From: an uncultured Lachnospiraceae bacterium
GTDB taxonomy: Bacteria; Bacillota; Clostridia; Lachnospirales; Lachnospiraceae
Length of the DNA stretch: 64,000 bases
Assembly: GCA_946491665.1 (NCBI GenBank)
Contig: CAMLYL010000005.1
Location: forward strand, 1-64,000
Direction: 5' to 3'
Shown piece after piece: positions 29,930-39,993 of this stretch; the stretch's first letter is position 1, and the number at the start of each line of letters is the position of its first letter. The notes beneath the pieces are model-generated. The model saw only the letters and a list, made by a program, of their open reading frames with translations, was not told the origin of the DNA and searched no databases. Position numbers and translations under genes: made by a program.

Positions 29930-31192
29930 TTATTCCAGCATATCTTCTATAAAAATTCCGTATCCTTCCAGGGGATCTGAAACAAACACATGCGTAACCG
30001 CGCCTATAATCTTTCCATTCTGGAGAATAGGCGCGCCGGAAAGTCCCTGAATAATTCCTCCCGTTTTATCAATGAGGTCCTGATCTGTCACCCGGAAACG
30101 GATACTTTTGTTTGTCTCGGAGGGATTCAGATCCACATTATCAATCTCAATATCATAATATTGAAATACTCCGTCAAGCTCCACCAGAATCTGCGCATTA
30201 CCGCTCTGTATTTCCTGCTTATAACCTACCGGCACAGGCTCGGCGTTTCCCAGTTCATCCGGCAGAGAATCCAGTGATCCATAAATGCCTTCTGAATTAT
30301 TTTCTTCAATCACACCGATTTCGTTCTGTGAATAATACTGAATCTGTCCCACCAGTTCTCCCGGATTGCCTTTTTCCCCTTTAATGATGTTCACTATGTC
30401 CACCAGATAGGCCTTTCCCTCCGACATTTCCACCTGGCTCTCTGTATCCGTATCACTGATGCTGTGCCCAAGCGCTCCGAAATTTCCTTCTCCGTCCACA
30501 TATGTCATGGTTCCGATCCCTGCCATATCATCCCGCACCCATGCTCCGATCCGGTATTCTCCCGCACCGCAGCTTACAGGAGTGATTTCACACTGAATCT
30601 GCTCGCCATCCCGTCTTACTGTCAGATTGACACTTTCTCCCTCGGAAGCATTTACTGCCGCAACAAGTTCTTCTTTTTCCGATATTTCTGTTCCATTGAC
30701 TGCCAAAATATAATCACCGGATTTCAGGATATGTTTTGCCGGACTCTGCTGACTGCCGTTTTCTGCCTCCACATCTCCCACATCTACTACGAGAATCCCG
30801 TTTGTATGAACATAGATTCCAATGGGTACCCCACAGGGAATCACCTCCGTATGATCTACAATGTGAACCGTCACGTCCTTAACCGGAATAATTCCCAGCA
30901 GGCGGACTTCCATTTCATAAGTACCGCACTCCTCCGTATTTAACATCCCAAAAGACTCCACTGCGCCGTCTTCCGATTTCACAGTCTTTGTGACAGGCAG
31001 AAAACCGCCAATTGACACTGCTTCTCCCCGCTGTACAGAAAGCGTATCCGGAATGTAATCAAGAACAGAAACTCCGGCAAAGCCAATCAGGATCATCAGA
31101 TACATTCCGAAAAATTTTCCCCTGTACTTTTTATAGTATTGAAATATCCGTATTTTTCCTGTTATTTCTCCCTTGTGCACTGCCGCTTCCAT
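29930..31192 (-). CDS. spoIVB: SpoIVB peptidase (PDZ + S55)
   Basis: N-terminal TM, PDZ segment, GLSGAPILQNGKIIGAVTHVFVSDPLEGYGIF; upstream of spo0A. Confidence 0.93.
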   Translation of the reverse strand: MEAAVHKGEITGKIRIFQYYKKYRGKFFGMYLMILIGFAGVSVLDYIPDTLSVQRGEAVSIGGFLPVTKTVKSEDGAVESFGMLNTEECGTYEMEVRLLGIIPVKDVTVHIVDHTEVIPCGVPIGIYVHTNGILVVDVGDVEAENGSQQSPAKHILKSGDYILAVNGTEISEKEELVAAVNASEGESVNLTVRRDGEQIQCEITPVSCGAGEYRIGAWVRDDMAGIGTMTYVDGEGNFGALGHSISDTDTESQVEMSEGKAYLVDIVNIIKGEKGNPGELVGQIQYYSQNEIGVIEENNSEGIYGSLDSLPDELGNAEPVPVGYKQEIQSGNAQILVELDGVFQYYDIEIDNVDLNPSETNKSIRFRVTDQDLIDKTGGIIQGLSGAPILQNGKIIGAVTHVFVSDPLEGYGIFIEDMLE

Positions 31193-31265
31193 CCTTTCGC
31201 TGTTTCCAATAAAATAAAAGGATGCTCTCTCAAGCACCCTTCATTATTATATTTCATTTTCTGTT

Positions 31266-32954
31266 TTACACACTGTATGTTCTTACCGTGTCTGCCATTT
31301 CTTTCATTTCTCTGGCATTCTGCAGAACTGTATCCGTAATCTTCACGCCGCCCAGCATGCGCGCCAGTTCTGCAATACTTTCCTCCCGGTTCAGCATCCG
31401 GATTTGTGAGATTGTAGAAACATCACTGGAAGTTTTTTCAATTAAAAAATGAACATCCGCCATGGCGGCAATCTGAGGCAGATGAGTAATGCAGATTACC
31501 TGATGACTGCTTCCTGTCAGTTTGATCTTTTCCGCAACCATCTGAGCCGTCCGCCCGCTGATACCACTGTCAATCTCATCAAATATCAGCGTCTCAATTT
31601 CATCATTCTGAGCCAGCACCGTTTTCAGAGCCAGCATAATCCGGGAAAGCTCACCTCCGGAAGCTACAGAATCCAGCGGCTTTAACGGTTCTCCCGGATT
31701 GGTTGAAATCAGGAATCTTGCCTCATCCCAGCCATTCGCAGTATAATGATCCAGCTTCTGAAACTCCATCTCAAACTGCACATCCAGAAAATTCAGGGAA
31801 AGCAGCGCTTTCTTTACTTCTTCCGTCAGCTCCTTCGCTTTCGCTCTGCGAATTTCAGAAACCTCCGCGGAAATCTCCCTTAAAGCAGTTTCCGCTTTCT
31901 GTAGTTTTAACTCCAGATTCTTTTTATATTCCCCGTAATTCAAAAGCTTTTCTGCCGCAGCCTCTTTTTCCTTCTTCTGCTCCAGAATGATCTCTATCGT
32001 TCTTCCATATTTTGACTTTAAATTATTAATCAGATCCAGTCTCTCTTCAATCTGAGCAAACCTTTCTTCTGAAAATTCAAAATCATCCATATACCCTGAC
32101 AGCTCCCGGTTAAAATCGCTCAGCAGACTGTCAATCTCCTGAAGCTGATCCGTCAGCCCGCCAAGCGGTTCATCATACGCAGCCACAGAAAGAAGCGCAT
32201 GCACTGCAGAGCCCACACTGTCTGCGGCGCTGTTCATTCCGTCGGAACAGAGTTCCCTGCACTCGGCAGCCGCCTCCATAATTTTCCTGCCGTGCGACAG
32301 ACGCTTATAATCCGCCTCCAGCTCTTCATCCTCTCCGATCTTCAGATCCGCAGCCTCGATCTCATTCACTTCATACTGCAGAAAGGACAGTTCTCTGGCC
32401 TGCTGCTCCTCATCCATGGAAGCCTCCTCCAGCTCTTTTTTACAGGCGGTGTATACACGAAAATCCGAAGCCATCTGAGCAAGTTTTTCCTCCAGCTCTT
32501 TTCTGGCAAAACTATCCAGATATTTCATGTGATTCTTTTTTGTCAGCAGAGACTCATGCTCATGCTGTCCGTGAATGTCAATCAGCAAAGAGGCCACCTT
32601 CCGCATCTGGGCCGCCGACACGGTCTCCGAATTGATGCGGCAGACGCTTCTTCCGGAAGCCATTACCTTACGGCTCATGATAATCTCGCCGTCTTCCGGA
32701 AATACATCCAGCTCAGCCAGGGCCTCCGTCTGACGGGGCTGATCCACAGAAAAAATCAGTTCCACCAGAGCAGACTCCGCATCCTCCCGCAGCATACTCT
32801 TTGATACCTTTGCCCCCAGCGCCAGGTTAATAGAACCAATAATGATTGACTTTCCGGCTCCCGTCTCACCGGACAAAATGTTCAGTCCCGGTCCGAAATT
32901 CACTTCGGTTTCCTTTATCAGAGCCAGATTCTTCACATGTAAATTCAGTAACAT
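31266..32954 (-). CDS. recN: DNA repair protein RecN
   Basis: MLLNLHVKNLALIKETEVNFGPGLNILSGETGAGKSIIIGSINLALG; DEIDSGISGRTAQMVAEKI. Confidence 0.96.
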   Translation of the reverse strand: MLLNLHVKNLALIKETEVNFGPGLNILSGETGAGKSIIIGSINLALGAKVSKSMLREDAESALVELIFSVDQPRQTEALAELDVFPEDGEIIMSRKVMASGRSVCRINSETVSAAQMRKVASLLIDIHGQHEHESLLTKKNHMKYLDSFARKELEEKLAQMASDFRVYTACKKELEEASMDEEQQARELSFLQYEVNEIEAADLKIGEDEELEADYKRLSHGRKIMEAAAECRELCSDGMNSAADSVGSAVHALLSVAAYDEPLGGLTDQLQEIDSLLSDFNRELSGYMDDFEFSEERFAQIEERLDLINNLKSKYGRTIEIILEQKKEKEAAAEKLLNYGEYKKNLELKLQKAETALREISAEVSEIRRAKAKELTEEVKKALLSLNFLDVQFEMEFQKLDHYTANGWDEARFLISTNPGEPLKPLDSVASGGELSRIMLALKTVLAQNDEIETLIFDEIDSGISGRTAQMVAEKIKLTGSSHQVICITHLPQIAAMADVHFLIEKTSSDVSTISQIRMLNREESIAELARMLGGVKITDTVLQNAREMKEMADTVRTYSV

Positions 32955-32966
32955 TCTGCTTCCCTT

Positions 32967-33443
32967 CTACTCTCTCTCATCCGCGGACTCTTCAATGCGA
33001 AGCAGCTTTTTCAGCTGCCTCATGAGATCTACTGTCTCATCCACAGTGCGCACGGCGCACATAATGGTGTCATCTCCCGCAATACTTCCCACAATTTCAT
33101 GATGATTCATGGAATCCAGGGAAGCAGCCACTGCCATGGCCATGCCTGATACGGTCCTGATAACAAGAATGTTCTGCGCCATATCAATGGAAACCACACC
33201 TTCCTGAAATACCCGGATATACTTTGCATCCATAGCGTCCTGCACATCAGCCAGAAGAACATATTTCTGACGCCCTCCGCTCAGAGCCACTTTGCTCAGC
33301 TTCAATTCCCGGATGTCACGGGAAACGGTTGCCTGGGTCACATGATATCCTGCCTTATTCAGAAGATCGCACATCTCTTCCTGGGTGCCGACCTCTTCTC
33401 TGTGTATGATTTCCAGAATCTTCGCATGTCTTTTTTCTTTCAT
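32967..33443 (-). CDS. argR: Arginine repressor ArgR/AhrC family
   Basis: KRHAKILEIIHREEVGTQEEMCDLLNKAGYHVTQATVSRDIRELKL. Confidence 0.94.
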   Translation of the reverse strand: MKEKRHAKILEIIHREEVGTQEEMCDLLNKAGYHVTQATVSRDIRELKLSKVALSGGRQKYVLLADVQDAMDAKYIRVFQEGVVSIDMAQNILVIRTVSGMAMAVAASLDSMNHHEIVGSIAGDDTIMCAVRTVDETVDLMRQLKKLLRIEESADERE

Positions 33444-33484
33444 TTGGACAAATCCCCCCGACTCATAAAAATATCACTGTCTGC

Positions 33485-34348
33485 TCAGCGATACTCCTGC
33501 ATTTTTTTTCTGAGAATCTGCAGAAAACTCAGCTGGTTCAGCTTCATCACTTTCGCGCTGACATCCGCCTTCCTCACCAGCAAACGGTCGCCGATTCTCA
33601 TATGAACAAAACGGTCGCCGTCGAAACTGACTTCCGCCTCCTCATCCTGCTCCGGCCGGCGCTTCGCCAGCATCACTTCAATCTGCTCATCCGCGCCCAC
33701 CACAATACTCCGGCTGGAAAAAGACTGAGGATTGACTGGAGTAATCAGAAGAAGCTTTATCTTCGGATCCACAATGGGTCCTCCGGCCGACATACTGTAG
33801 CCGGTAGAACCGGTAGGAGTGGAAATAATCACGCCGTCAGCGCTGTATGTTGTCAGATACTCGCCGCCCACACGGATTACCAGATTTATAATCTGCGCGC
33901 TGCCTGCACGGTGAATCACAATATCATTCATTGCCGCTGTGGGCTCAGACTTTTCCTGACCGCTGACACTGTACCCCTCCAGCATCATCCGGTCCTCCAC
34001 CTCAAACTGATCCTCAAACATCTTATCGATAGCGGGGAATACAGAAATCTTATCCAGCTCGCACAAATATCCCAGCGTTCCCAGATTCACTCCGATCAGC
34101 GGAACGCCAATCTTTGCCATATCTCTGGCAGCCCGCACCAGCGTGCCGTCTCCCCCCAGCACAATCACGCAGTCCGCGTCCACATCCCGTCTGGTCAATG
34201 ACGCCAGTACCCGGTCGCTCCAGTCAATCTTACTGCTCAGATAAAAACTGCTGTGCCCGCCTTTCGCCTCAATATAATCCTGAATGGAATGGGTTACAGA
34301 CAGATTCGGATCTCTCTGCTCATTGGTAATAATATAAAACTTCTTCAT
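33485..34348 (-). CDS. nadK: NAD(+)/NADH kinase
   Basis: VLGGDGTLVRAARDM, NLGTLGYLCELD, ISTPTGSTGYSMSAGGPIV. Confidence 0.95.
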   Translation of the reverse strand: MKKFYIITNEQRDPNLSVTHSIQDYIEAKGGHSSFYLSSKIDWSDRVLASLTRRDVDADCVIVLGGDGTLVRAARDMAKIGVPLIGVNLGTLGYLCELDKISVFPAIDKMFEDQFEVEDRMMLEGYSVSGQEKSEPTAAMNDIVIHRAGSAQIINLVIRVGGEYLTTYSADGVIISTPTGSTGYSMSAGGPIVDPKIKLLLITPVNPQSFSSRSIVVGADEQIEVMLAKRRPEQDEEAEVSFDGDRFVHMRIGDRLLVRKADVSAKVMKLNQLSFLQILRKKMQEYR

Positions 34349-35154
34349 TTTTCTCTGTCCAGCTCTCCGTGAGCCGCCTCAACAACGCCTGATGCATCAA
34401 TATCTTCCCGGATATCCCCGCGTTCATTCTTTCTGATATGAATCAGATATTCAATGTTTCCTTCCGGTCCTTTGATCGGGGAATATTCTAAATGGAGAAC
34501 AGAAAAGCCGTTTTCCGCCGCAAAGGAAATGATCCTCTCCACCACCTCCAGATGCACCTTCGGATCACGTACAACACCCTTTTTACCGACCTTTTCCTTT
34601 CCGGCCTCAAACTGGGGCTTGATCAGACAGACCATCTCGGCTCCGTCCTTCAGAAGCTCCTTCGCCGGTCCCAGAACTTTCGTCAGAGAAATAAAGGACA
34701 CATCTACGGAAGCGAAATCCAGGAGATCTCCGATATCTCCCGGCGTCACATAGCGGATATTGGTCTTTTCCATACAGACCACCCGCTCATCCTGACGGAG
34801 CTTCCAGGCAAACTGTCCATATCCCACATCTACCGCATAAACCTTCGCGGCGCCATTCTGCAGCATACAGTCGGTAAAGCCCCCGGTGGAAGCGCCGATA
34901 TCCATGCAGACCTTTCCGCTCAGATCCAGCCCGAACTGTTCCACAGCCTTCTCCAGCTTCAGCCCGCCCCGGCTGACATATTTTAATGTATTTCCATGAA
35001 CCTCTATAGCAACCGAATCCTCAAAGGCAGCTCCCGCCTTATCCTCCCGCTGATTATCAACAAACACATTTCCGGCCATAATCATGGCTTTCGCTTTCTC
35101 CCTGGAAGGAGCCAGATTCCGATTTACCAGAAGCACATCCAGTCGTTCTTTCAT
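34345..35154 (-). CDS. tlyA: TlyA family RNA methyltransferase
   Basis: S4 domain MKERLDVLLVNRNLAPSREKAKAMIMAGNVFV + DIGASTGGFTDCMLQNGAAKVYAVDVGYGQ. Confidence 0.94.
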   Translation of the reverse strand: MKERLDVLLVNRNLAPSREKAKAMIMAGNVFVDNQREDKAGAAFEDSVAIEVHGNTLKYVSRGGLKLEKAVEQFGLDLSGKVCMDIGASTGGFTDCMLQNGAAKVYAVDVGYGQFAWKLRQDERVVCMEKTNIRYVTPGDIGDLLDFASVDVSFISLTKVLGPAKELLKDGAEMVCLIKPQFEAGKEKVGKKGVVRDPKVHLEVVERIISFAAENGFSVLHLEYSPIKGPEGNIEYLIHIRKNERGDIREDIDASGVVEAAHGELDREK

Positions 35155-37010
35155 CTTAAAACCTCAGCAATCTTCTCCGCAATATCCTCCGGATCCAGTC
35201 CAACCTGTTTCTGAAGCTCAGGTACTGAGCCGTGGGGAACAAACTGATCCGAAATACCAAAACGAAGAATGGAAATATCCTTATCAAGCTTTTCCAGATA
35301 CTCTCCCACCGCGTCGCCATAGCCGCCATGAAGCAGATTCTCCTCCATGGTGACAATCAGACGGTGATTTTCCGCCGCTTTTTCCACGGCCTCCCCGTCC
35401 ACAGGCTTGATAAACCGTGCATTGATCAGAGAACAGGAATATCCCTTCTCATGAAGAAGCTCCCGAACCTTCAGCGCCCGTTCCACCATATTCCCAACAG
35501 CAAAAACAGCCACCTGAGACTCCTCATAAAGCCACTCGCTCTTTCCCCATACAACAGGCGACCGGAACTTCTTCAGTCCGTCATATGCCTGTCCTCTGGG
35601 ATAACGAATGGCAACCGGTCCGTCATAGCGCGACGCAAACCAGAGCATATCCGCCAGTTCCCATTTGTTTTTCGGCGCCATTACCGTCATATTCGGTATC
35701 AGCGACAAATAGGACAGATCCATAATTCCCTGATGGGTCTCTCCGTCCGCGCCCACCAGTCCTGCCCGGTCTATGGCGAAAATCACCGGCAGATTCTGAA
35801 TACACACATCATGGATAACCTCATCAAATCCTCTCTGCAGAAAAGAGGAGTATACGGCAAACACCGGATGAAGTCCCGCAGCTGCCATCCCCGCCGCAAA
35901 AGTAACCGCATGTCCCTCCGCTATTCCCACATCAAAAAAGCGATCGGGGTATTCGTTTCGGAACCGCTTCAGACCTGTCCCGTCCGCCATGGCCGCAGTC
36001 ATCGCCACAATATTCTCGTTTTTTGCGGCAATCTTGCATATTACTGCGGAAAATACATCTGTGTAATCCGGCTTCTTCTTAACCTTTGCAGGCTGTCCGG
36101 TCTCAATTACAAAGGGTCCCGTACCGTGAAAGCGGTCCGGATTCATTTCCGCGGGAAGATATCCCCGCCCTTTTTCTGTCTGCACATGAACGACCACAGC
36201 CCCGTTCACTTTCTTCGCTTCCTGCAGAATCTGTACCATATCAGACAGATTATGTCCGCTTACCGGTCCCAGATAGGTCACCCCTATATTTTCGAAAATC
36301 ATGCCCGGTATCAGAAGCTGTTTCAGACTGCTTTTCATGTTGTGAATCCTTCGGGCAACCCGGTCACCGTAGGGACGACGGTCCAGCGTGGAATGCACAT
36401 CGCTCTTAAACTCCTGATAATCTCTTGCTGTCCGGAGAGACGCCAGATGCTTGGACAGCCCTCCGACATTCTCAGAAATGGACATTTTATTGTCATTTAA
36501 AACAATTATAAAATTTGTTCTCAGCTCAGAAGCATTATTCAGCGCTTCCCAGGCCAGTCCGCCGGTCAGCGCCCCATCGCCGATTACCGAGACAACATGA
36601 TGATATTCCTTTTTCAGATCCCTCGCTCTGGCAAAACCAAGCCCTGCAGAAATAGAAGTAGAACTGTGTCCCGTATCAAAACAGTCGCAGTCGCTCTCCG
36701 TCCGTTTCGGGAAACCACTCATGCCTCCATATTGACGCAGATGTTCAAATCCGTCTTTTCTCCCTGTAAGAATCTTGTGCGTGTAGGACTGATGTCCCAC
36801 ATCCCAGATCAGCTTGTCCTCCGGGAAATTCAATACCAGATGAAGCGCCATCGTCAGCTCAACTGCGCCAAGATTTGAAGCCAGATGGCCCCCGGTCCTG
36901 GATATATGTTCAATCAAAAACTCTCTGATCTCCTGCGCCAGCTGGGGCAGAAGATTCGGATCCAGTCTCTTTATATCATTTTCCTGTTTTATTAAATCAA
37001 GGACAGACAT
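35151..37010 (-). CDS. dxs: 1-deoxy-D-xylulose-5-phosphate synthase
   Basis: LIWDVGHQSYTHKILTGRKD, VSVIGDGALTGGLAWEALNN, GLVGADGETHQGIMDLSYL. Confidence 0.97.
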   Translation of the reverse strand: MSVLDLIKQENDIKRLDPNLLPQLAQEIREFLIEHISRTGGHLASNLGAVELTMALHLVLNFPEDKLIWDVGHQSYTHKILTGRKDGFEHLRQYGGMSGFPKRTESDCDCFDTGHSSTSISAGLGFARARDLKKEYHHVVSVIGDGALTGGLAWEALNNASELRTNFIIVLNDNKMSISENVGGLSKHLASLRTARDYQEFKSDVHSTLDRRPYGDRVARRIHNMKSSLKQLLIPGMIFENIGVTYLGPVSGHNLSDMVQILQEAKKVNGAVVVHVQTEKGRGYLPAEMNPDRFHGTGPFVIETGQPAKVKKKPDYTDVFSAVICKIAAKNENIVAMTAAMADGTGLKRFRNEYPDRFFDVGIAEGHAVTFAAGMAAAGLHPVFAVYSSFLQRGFDEVIHDVCIQNLPVIFAIDRAGLVGADGETHQGIMDLSYLSLIPNMTVMAPKNKWELADMLWFASRYDGPVAIRYPRGQAYDGLKKFRSPVVWGKSEWLYEESQVAVFAVGNMVERALKVRELLHEKGYSCSLINARFIKPVDGEAVEKAAENHRLIVTMEENLLHGGYGDAVGEYLEKLDKDISILRFGISDQFVPHGSVPELQKQVGLDPEDIAEKIAEVLR

Positions 37011-37035
37011 TTTTTCTCCCCTTTTATCCTTTTAC

Positions 37036-37923
37036 TTATTTGTTTCTGACGATCAGATATCGAATCAGTTCATTCAAAAATTCATTCCGAACCGGGAGCG
37101 ATTCCATCGTCCGGATCGCACGCCGGGAAATCATCTCCACATCCGCGCACGCCTGCTCAATTCCCCGAAGCGTCACATAGGTGGTCTTCTGGTTCTTTTC
37201 ATCACTTCCCACCGGTTTCCCGATCACTTCCTGATCGCTGACCACGTCCAGAATATCATCCTGAATCTGAAAAGCCAGCCCTACATCCTTTGCCGCACTG
37301 GAAATCTGCTCCTGCTCCTTTTCGTCTGCTCCTGCCAGAACCGCGCCGATCAGCATGGCGGATTCAATCAGCGCGCCTGTTTTCAGACTGTAAATAAAAT
37401 CCAGCTTTTCCCGGGACAGCGGCAGGCCTTCGGACTCCACATCCACTACCTGACCGCCCAGCATACCATAGATTCCCGCGTTTTTCGCCAGAATCCGAAG
37501 GGCTTTTCCCACATTGGGATTCTCCGGCTCCATTTCAAGCGCTGTAAGAGCCGTTTCATAAGCCAGATTCAAAAGTCCGTCTCCGGCCAGAATCCCCATG
37601 GCCTCGCCATACACCACATGCGTAGTCTTTCTCCCGCGGCGGTATTCATCATTATCCATCGCAGGGAGATCGTCATGAATCAGAGAATACGTATGAATCA
37701 TCTCCAGAGCTGCCATAAAAGGCTCCACAATCTGTGATGCGCCGCCAAACAGCCGATAAGTCTCATACATCATCATGGGACGCAGCCGCTTCCCGCCTGC
37801 CAGAAAACTATAATTCATCGCCTCAATGACAGTTTTCTGAAACCCCGTTTCTGCCGGCAGATATTTTGTTATAATCTCCTCTGTCTGATCTGCATGTATT
37901 TTAATCTCTTCTTTAATATCCAT
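37036..37923 (-). CDS. ispA: Polyprenyl synthetase (farnesyl-diphosphate synthase type)
   Basis: SLIHDDLPAMDNDEYRRGRKTTH (FARM) and FQIQDDILDV (SARM). Confidence 0.94.
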   Translation of the reverse strand: MDIKEEIKIHADQTEEIITKYLPAETGFQKTVIEAMNYSFLAGGKRLRPMMMYETYRLFGGASQIVEPFMAALEMIHTYSLIHDDLPAMDNDEYRRGRKTTHVVYGEAMGILAGDGLLNLAYETALTALEMEPENPNVGKALRILAKNAGIYGMLGGQVVDVESEGLPLSREKLDFIYSLKTGALIESAMLIGAVLAGADEKEQEQISSAAKDVGLAFQIQDDILDVVSDQEVIGKPVGSDEKNQKTTYVTLRGIEQACADVEMISRRAIRTMESLPVRNEFLNELIRYLIVRNK

Positions 37924-37939
37924 AATTCAGTTACCTCTG

Positions 37940-38185
37940 TCACGGTTCGAAAGGAACTTCCTCTCCGTTCTGCGCAATCACCAGCATCTTTTTTTCCACC
38001 AGATCCAGTTTCTCATTACACCTGCGGATCATCTTCATTCCCCTCTCGTAAAGAGAAAATGCGTCCTCCAGGGAAACATCCGGCGATTCCATCTGTTCCA
38101 TAATCCCATCCAGCTGGTGAAACATCTCCTCCAGAGAAGTCTCCTCAACTGCTGCTCCTTCAGGATTTTCTATCTGTTCTGCCAT
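37940..38185 (-). CDS. xseB: Exodeoxyribonuclease VII small subunit
   Basis: LEEMFHQLDGIMEQMESPDVSLEDAFSLYERGMKMIRRCNEKL; adjacent to xseA. Confidence 0.93.
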   Translation of the reverse strand: MAEQIENPEGAAVEETSLEEMFHQLDGIMEQMESPDVSLEDAFSLYERGMKMIRRCNEKLDLVEKKMLVIAQNGEEVPFEP

Positions 38186-38189
38186 TATT

Positions 38190-39461
38190 TTACTCCTTTT
38201 GAATTTCTTCCACTCTCGCAGTCAGGCTTCCGTCAGACAGCCATGCCCGGATCCGTTCTCCCTCCTTCAGCCCGGATACTCCCCGAATCCTTTTTCCCTT
38301 CTCATCCGCCACAAAAGCATATCCGCTCTGCAGCTTTTTCAAAGGCGAATGACCGTCCAGAGCCGCCGCATAAATCTCCATACGATGTCTCTTTTCTTTC
38401 ACTGTAAGTTCTGCCAGATTCTGAAGACGCTGTCTGTCTCCCTCCAGAGTTTCCCGGTGTTCTCTCAGCATCTGTTCCATCCGGTTCTGCATCCGATCCA
38501 GCGCATCCGCCGCCCGCTGACGGTAATCTGCCAGCCTGTTCTTCGGATTCAGGAGCTGCATCTGCTTTTCATAAGCCCGTATCCTCTCCTCTGTCCTGGA
38601 AAGCTTCTGGCTGATACAGCGATTTAATGCCAGCCTGGCTCCGTCCATCTGTTCTGATATCTGACGGTAATCAAAAACCGCCAGCTCCGCAGCCGCAGAG
38701 GGTGTCGGCGCCCGCAGATCCGCCACAAAATCAGCAATCGTTACATCTGTCTCATGTCCTACTGCGGAGATAACCGGCACCGGACATTCAAAAATAGCAC
38801 GGGCCACAATTTCTTCATTAAAAGCCCACAGATCCTCAATGGAACCTCCGCCTCTTCCCACGATAATTACATCCACATTTCTCTCCTCCAGAGCGCGGAT
38901 GCCGTTCACAATCGACCGGGCGGCTCCCTCTCCCTGCACCTGAGCCGGATAAAGAATCAGCTGCACAAAGGGATTGCGGCGATGTGAAATATTCTGAATA
39001 TCCCGGACCGCCGCGCCGGTCGGCGCGGTCACTACGCCGATCCTGGAAGCAAACCGCGGAATGGGCTGCTTATACTCCGGGGCAAACATCCCCATTTCCT
39101 CCAGTTCCTTTTTCAGAGCTTCAAACCGCTGATATAAAAGTCCCGCTCCCTCCAGCAGAATCTCCTCTGCATAAAGCTGGTACTTCCCATCCCGTTCATA
39201 GACCCGAATGGAACCGAGAACAATGCAGTTATCTCCCTCTTTCATCCGGAACTTCAGACCGTTCTTCCGGGATCCGGAGAACATCACCGCCTGGAGAATT
39301 CCTGTTTTGTCCTTTAACGTAAAATAAATATGTCCGGAGGAATGATACTTACAGTTCGATACTTCGCCACGCACATAGATGTGGCTCATCATAAAATCCT
39401 GCGCGAACATATTTTTAATATAGGCATTTACCTGTCCTACAGAATAAATATTCCCTGTCAT
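38190..39461 (-). CDS. xseA: Exodeoxyribonuclease VII large subunit
   Basis: SVGQVNAYIKNMFAQDFMMSHIYVRGEVSNCKYHSSGHIYFTLKD; IIVGRGGGSIEDLWAFN. Confidence 0.96.
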   Translation of the reverse strand: MTGNIYSVGQVNAYIKNMFAQDFMMSHIYVRGEVSNCKYHSSGHIYFTLKDKTGILQAVMFSGSRKNGLKFRMKEGDNCIVLGSIRVYERDGKYQLYAEEILLEGAGLLYQRFEALKKELEEMGMFAPEYKQPIPRFASRIGVVTAPTGAAVRDIQNISHRRNPFVQLILYPAQVQGEGAARSIVNGIRALEERNVDVIIVGRGGGSIEDLWAFNEEIVARAIFECPVPVISAVGHETDVTIADFVADLRAPTPSAAAELAVFDYRQISEQMDGARLALNRCISQKLSRTEERIRAYEKQMQLLNPKNRLADYRQRAADALDRMQNRMEQMLREHRETLEGDRQRLQNLAELTVKEKRHRMEIYAAALDGHSPLKKLQSGYAFVADEKGKRIRGVSGLKEGERIRAWLSDGSLTARVEEIQKE

Positions 39462-39853
39462 GCTAATTTTGCAAGGATTCCGTTGACAAACCCGGCCCCG
39501 TGATCAGTCCCGTAAACCTTTGCCAGTTCCACAGCTTCATTAATGGCTACCGATACCGGAATCTCCTCCTCATACTTCATCTCATAGACTGCCAGACGGA
39601 TAATCGCCAGCTCCGCCTTCGCCATACGGCCGGTCTTCCATCTGTCAGCATTTGTGTTGATCAGTTCATCAATCTCGTCCAGATGCTGATAAATATCCTT
39701 CACCTTCGATATAATATAATCAGAATCCTTCTCATCCAGTTCTCCCAGGCCCTCCACGAAAAGGTACAGATGGTCTTCCCACTCCTGATCTCCATAGAAT
39801 TCTGTCTGGAACAGGATCTTAAAAATCTGCTCCCTGATCTCTCTTCGACTCAT
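39458..39853 (-). CDS. nusB: Transcription antitermination factor NusB
   Basis: MSRREIREQIFKILFQTEFY... VAINEAVELAKVYGTDHGAGFVNGIL. Confidence 0.95.
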   Translation of the reverse strand: MSRREIREQIFKILFQTEFYGDQEWEDHLYLFVEGLGELDEKDSDYIISKVKDIYQHLDEIDELINTNADRWKTGRMAKAELAIIRLAVYEMKYEEEIPVSVAINEAVELAKVYGTDHGAGFVNGILAKLA

Positions 39854-39886
39854 AGATTCCTCCCTTGTGCTCCTTTATAAAAAGAA

Positions 39887-39942
39887 TCCTGCATGGAAAA
39901 GAATTTCCTGTGCAGGAACAACAGAGGGTGTCAAAGACACCC
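39887..39942 (-). terminator. Tandem hairpins between asp23-like gene and nusB; the distal one resembles an intrinsic terminator
   Basis: Minus strand: GGGTGTC-TTT-GACACCC, then TCCTGCAcaGGAAAttctTTTCCaTGCAGGA followed by TTCTTTTT. Confidence 0.7.
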
Positions 39943-39993
39943 CTGCTCTCTGACCGGATTTCCTCTCAACTGTGAAACATCCCACAGCTCCGG

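Noticed and set aside
35232-36500. 422-aa plus-strand ORF opposite dxs
   Set aside because: Antisense to a clearly conserved dxs gene; no recognisable motifs or RBS.
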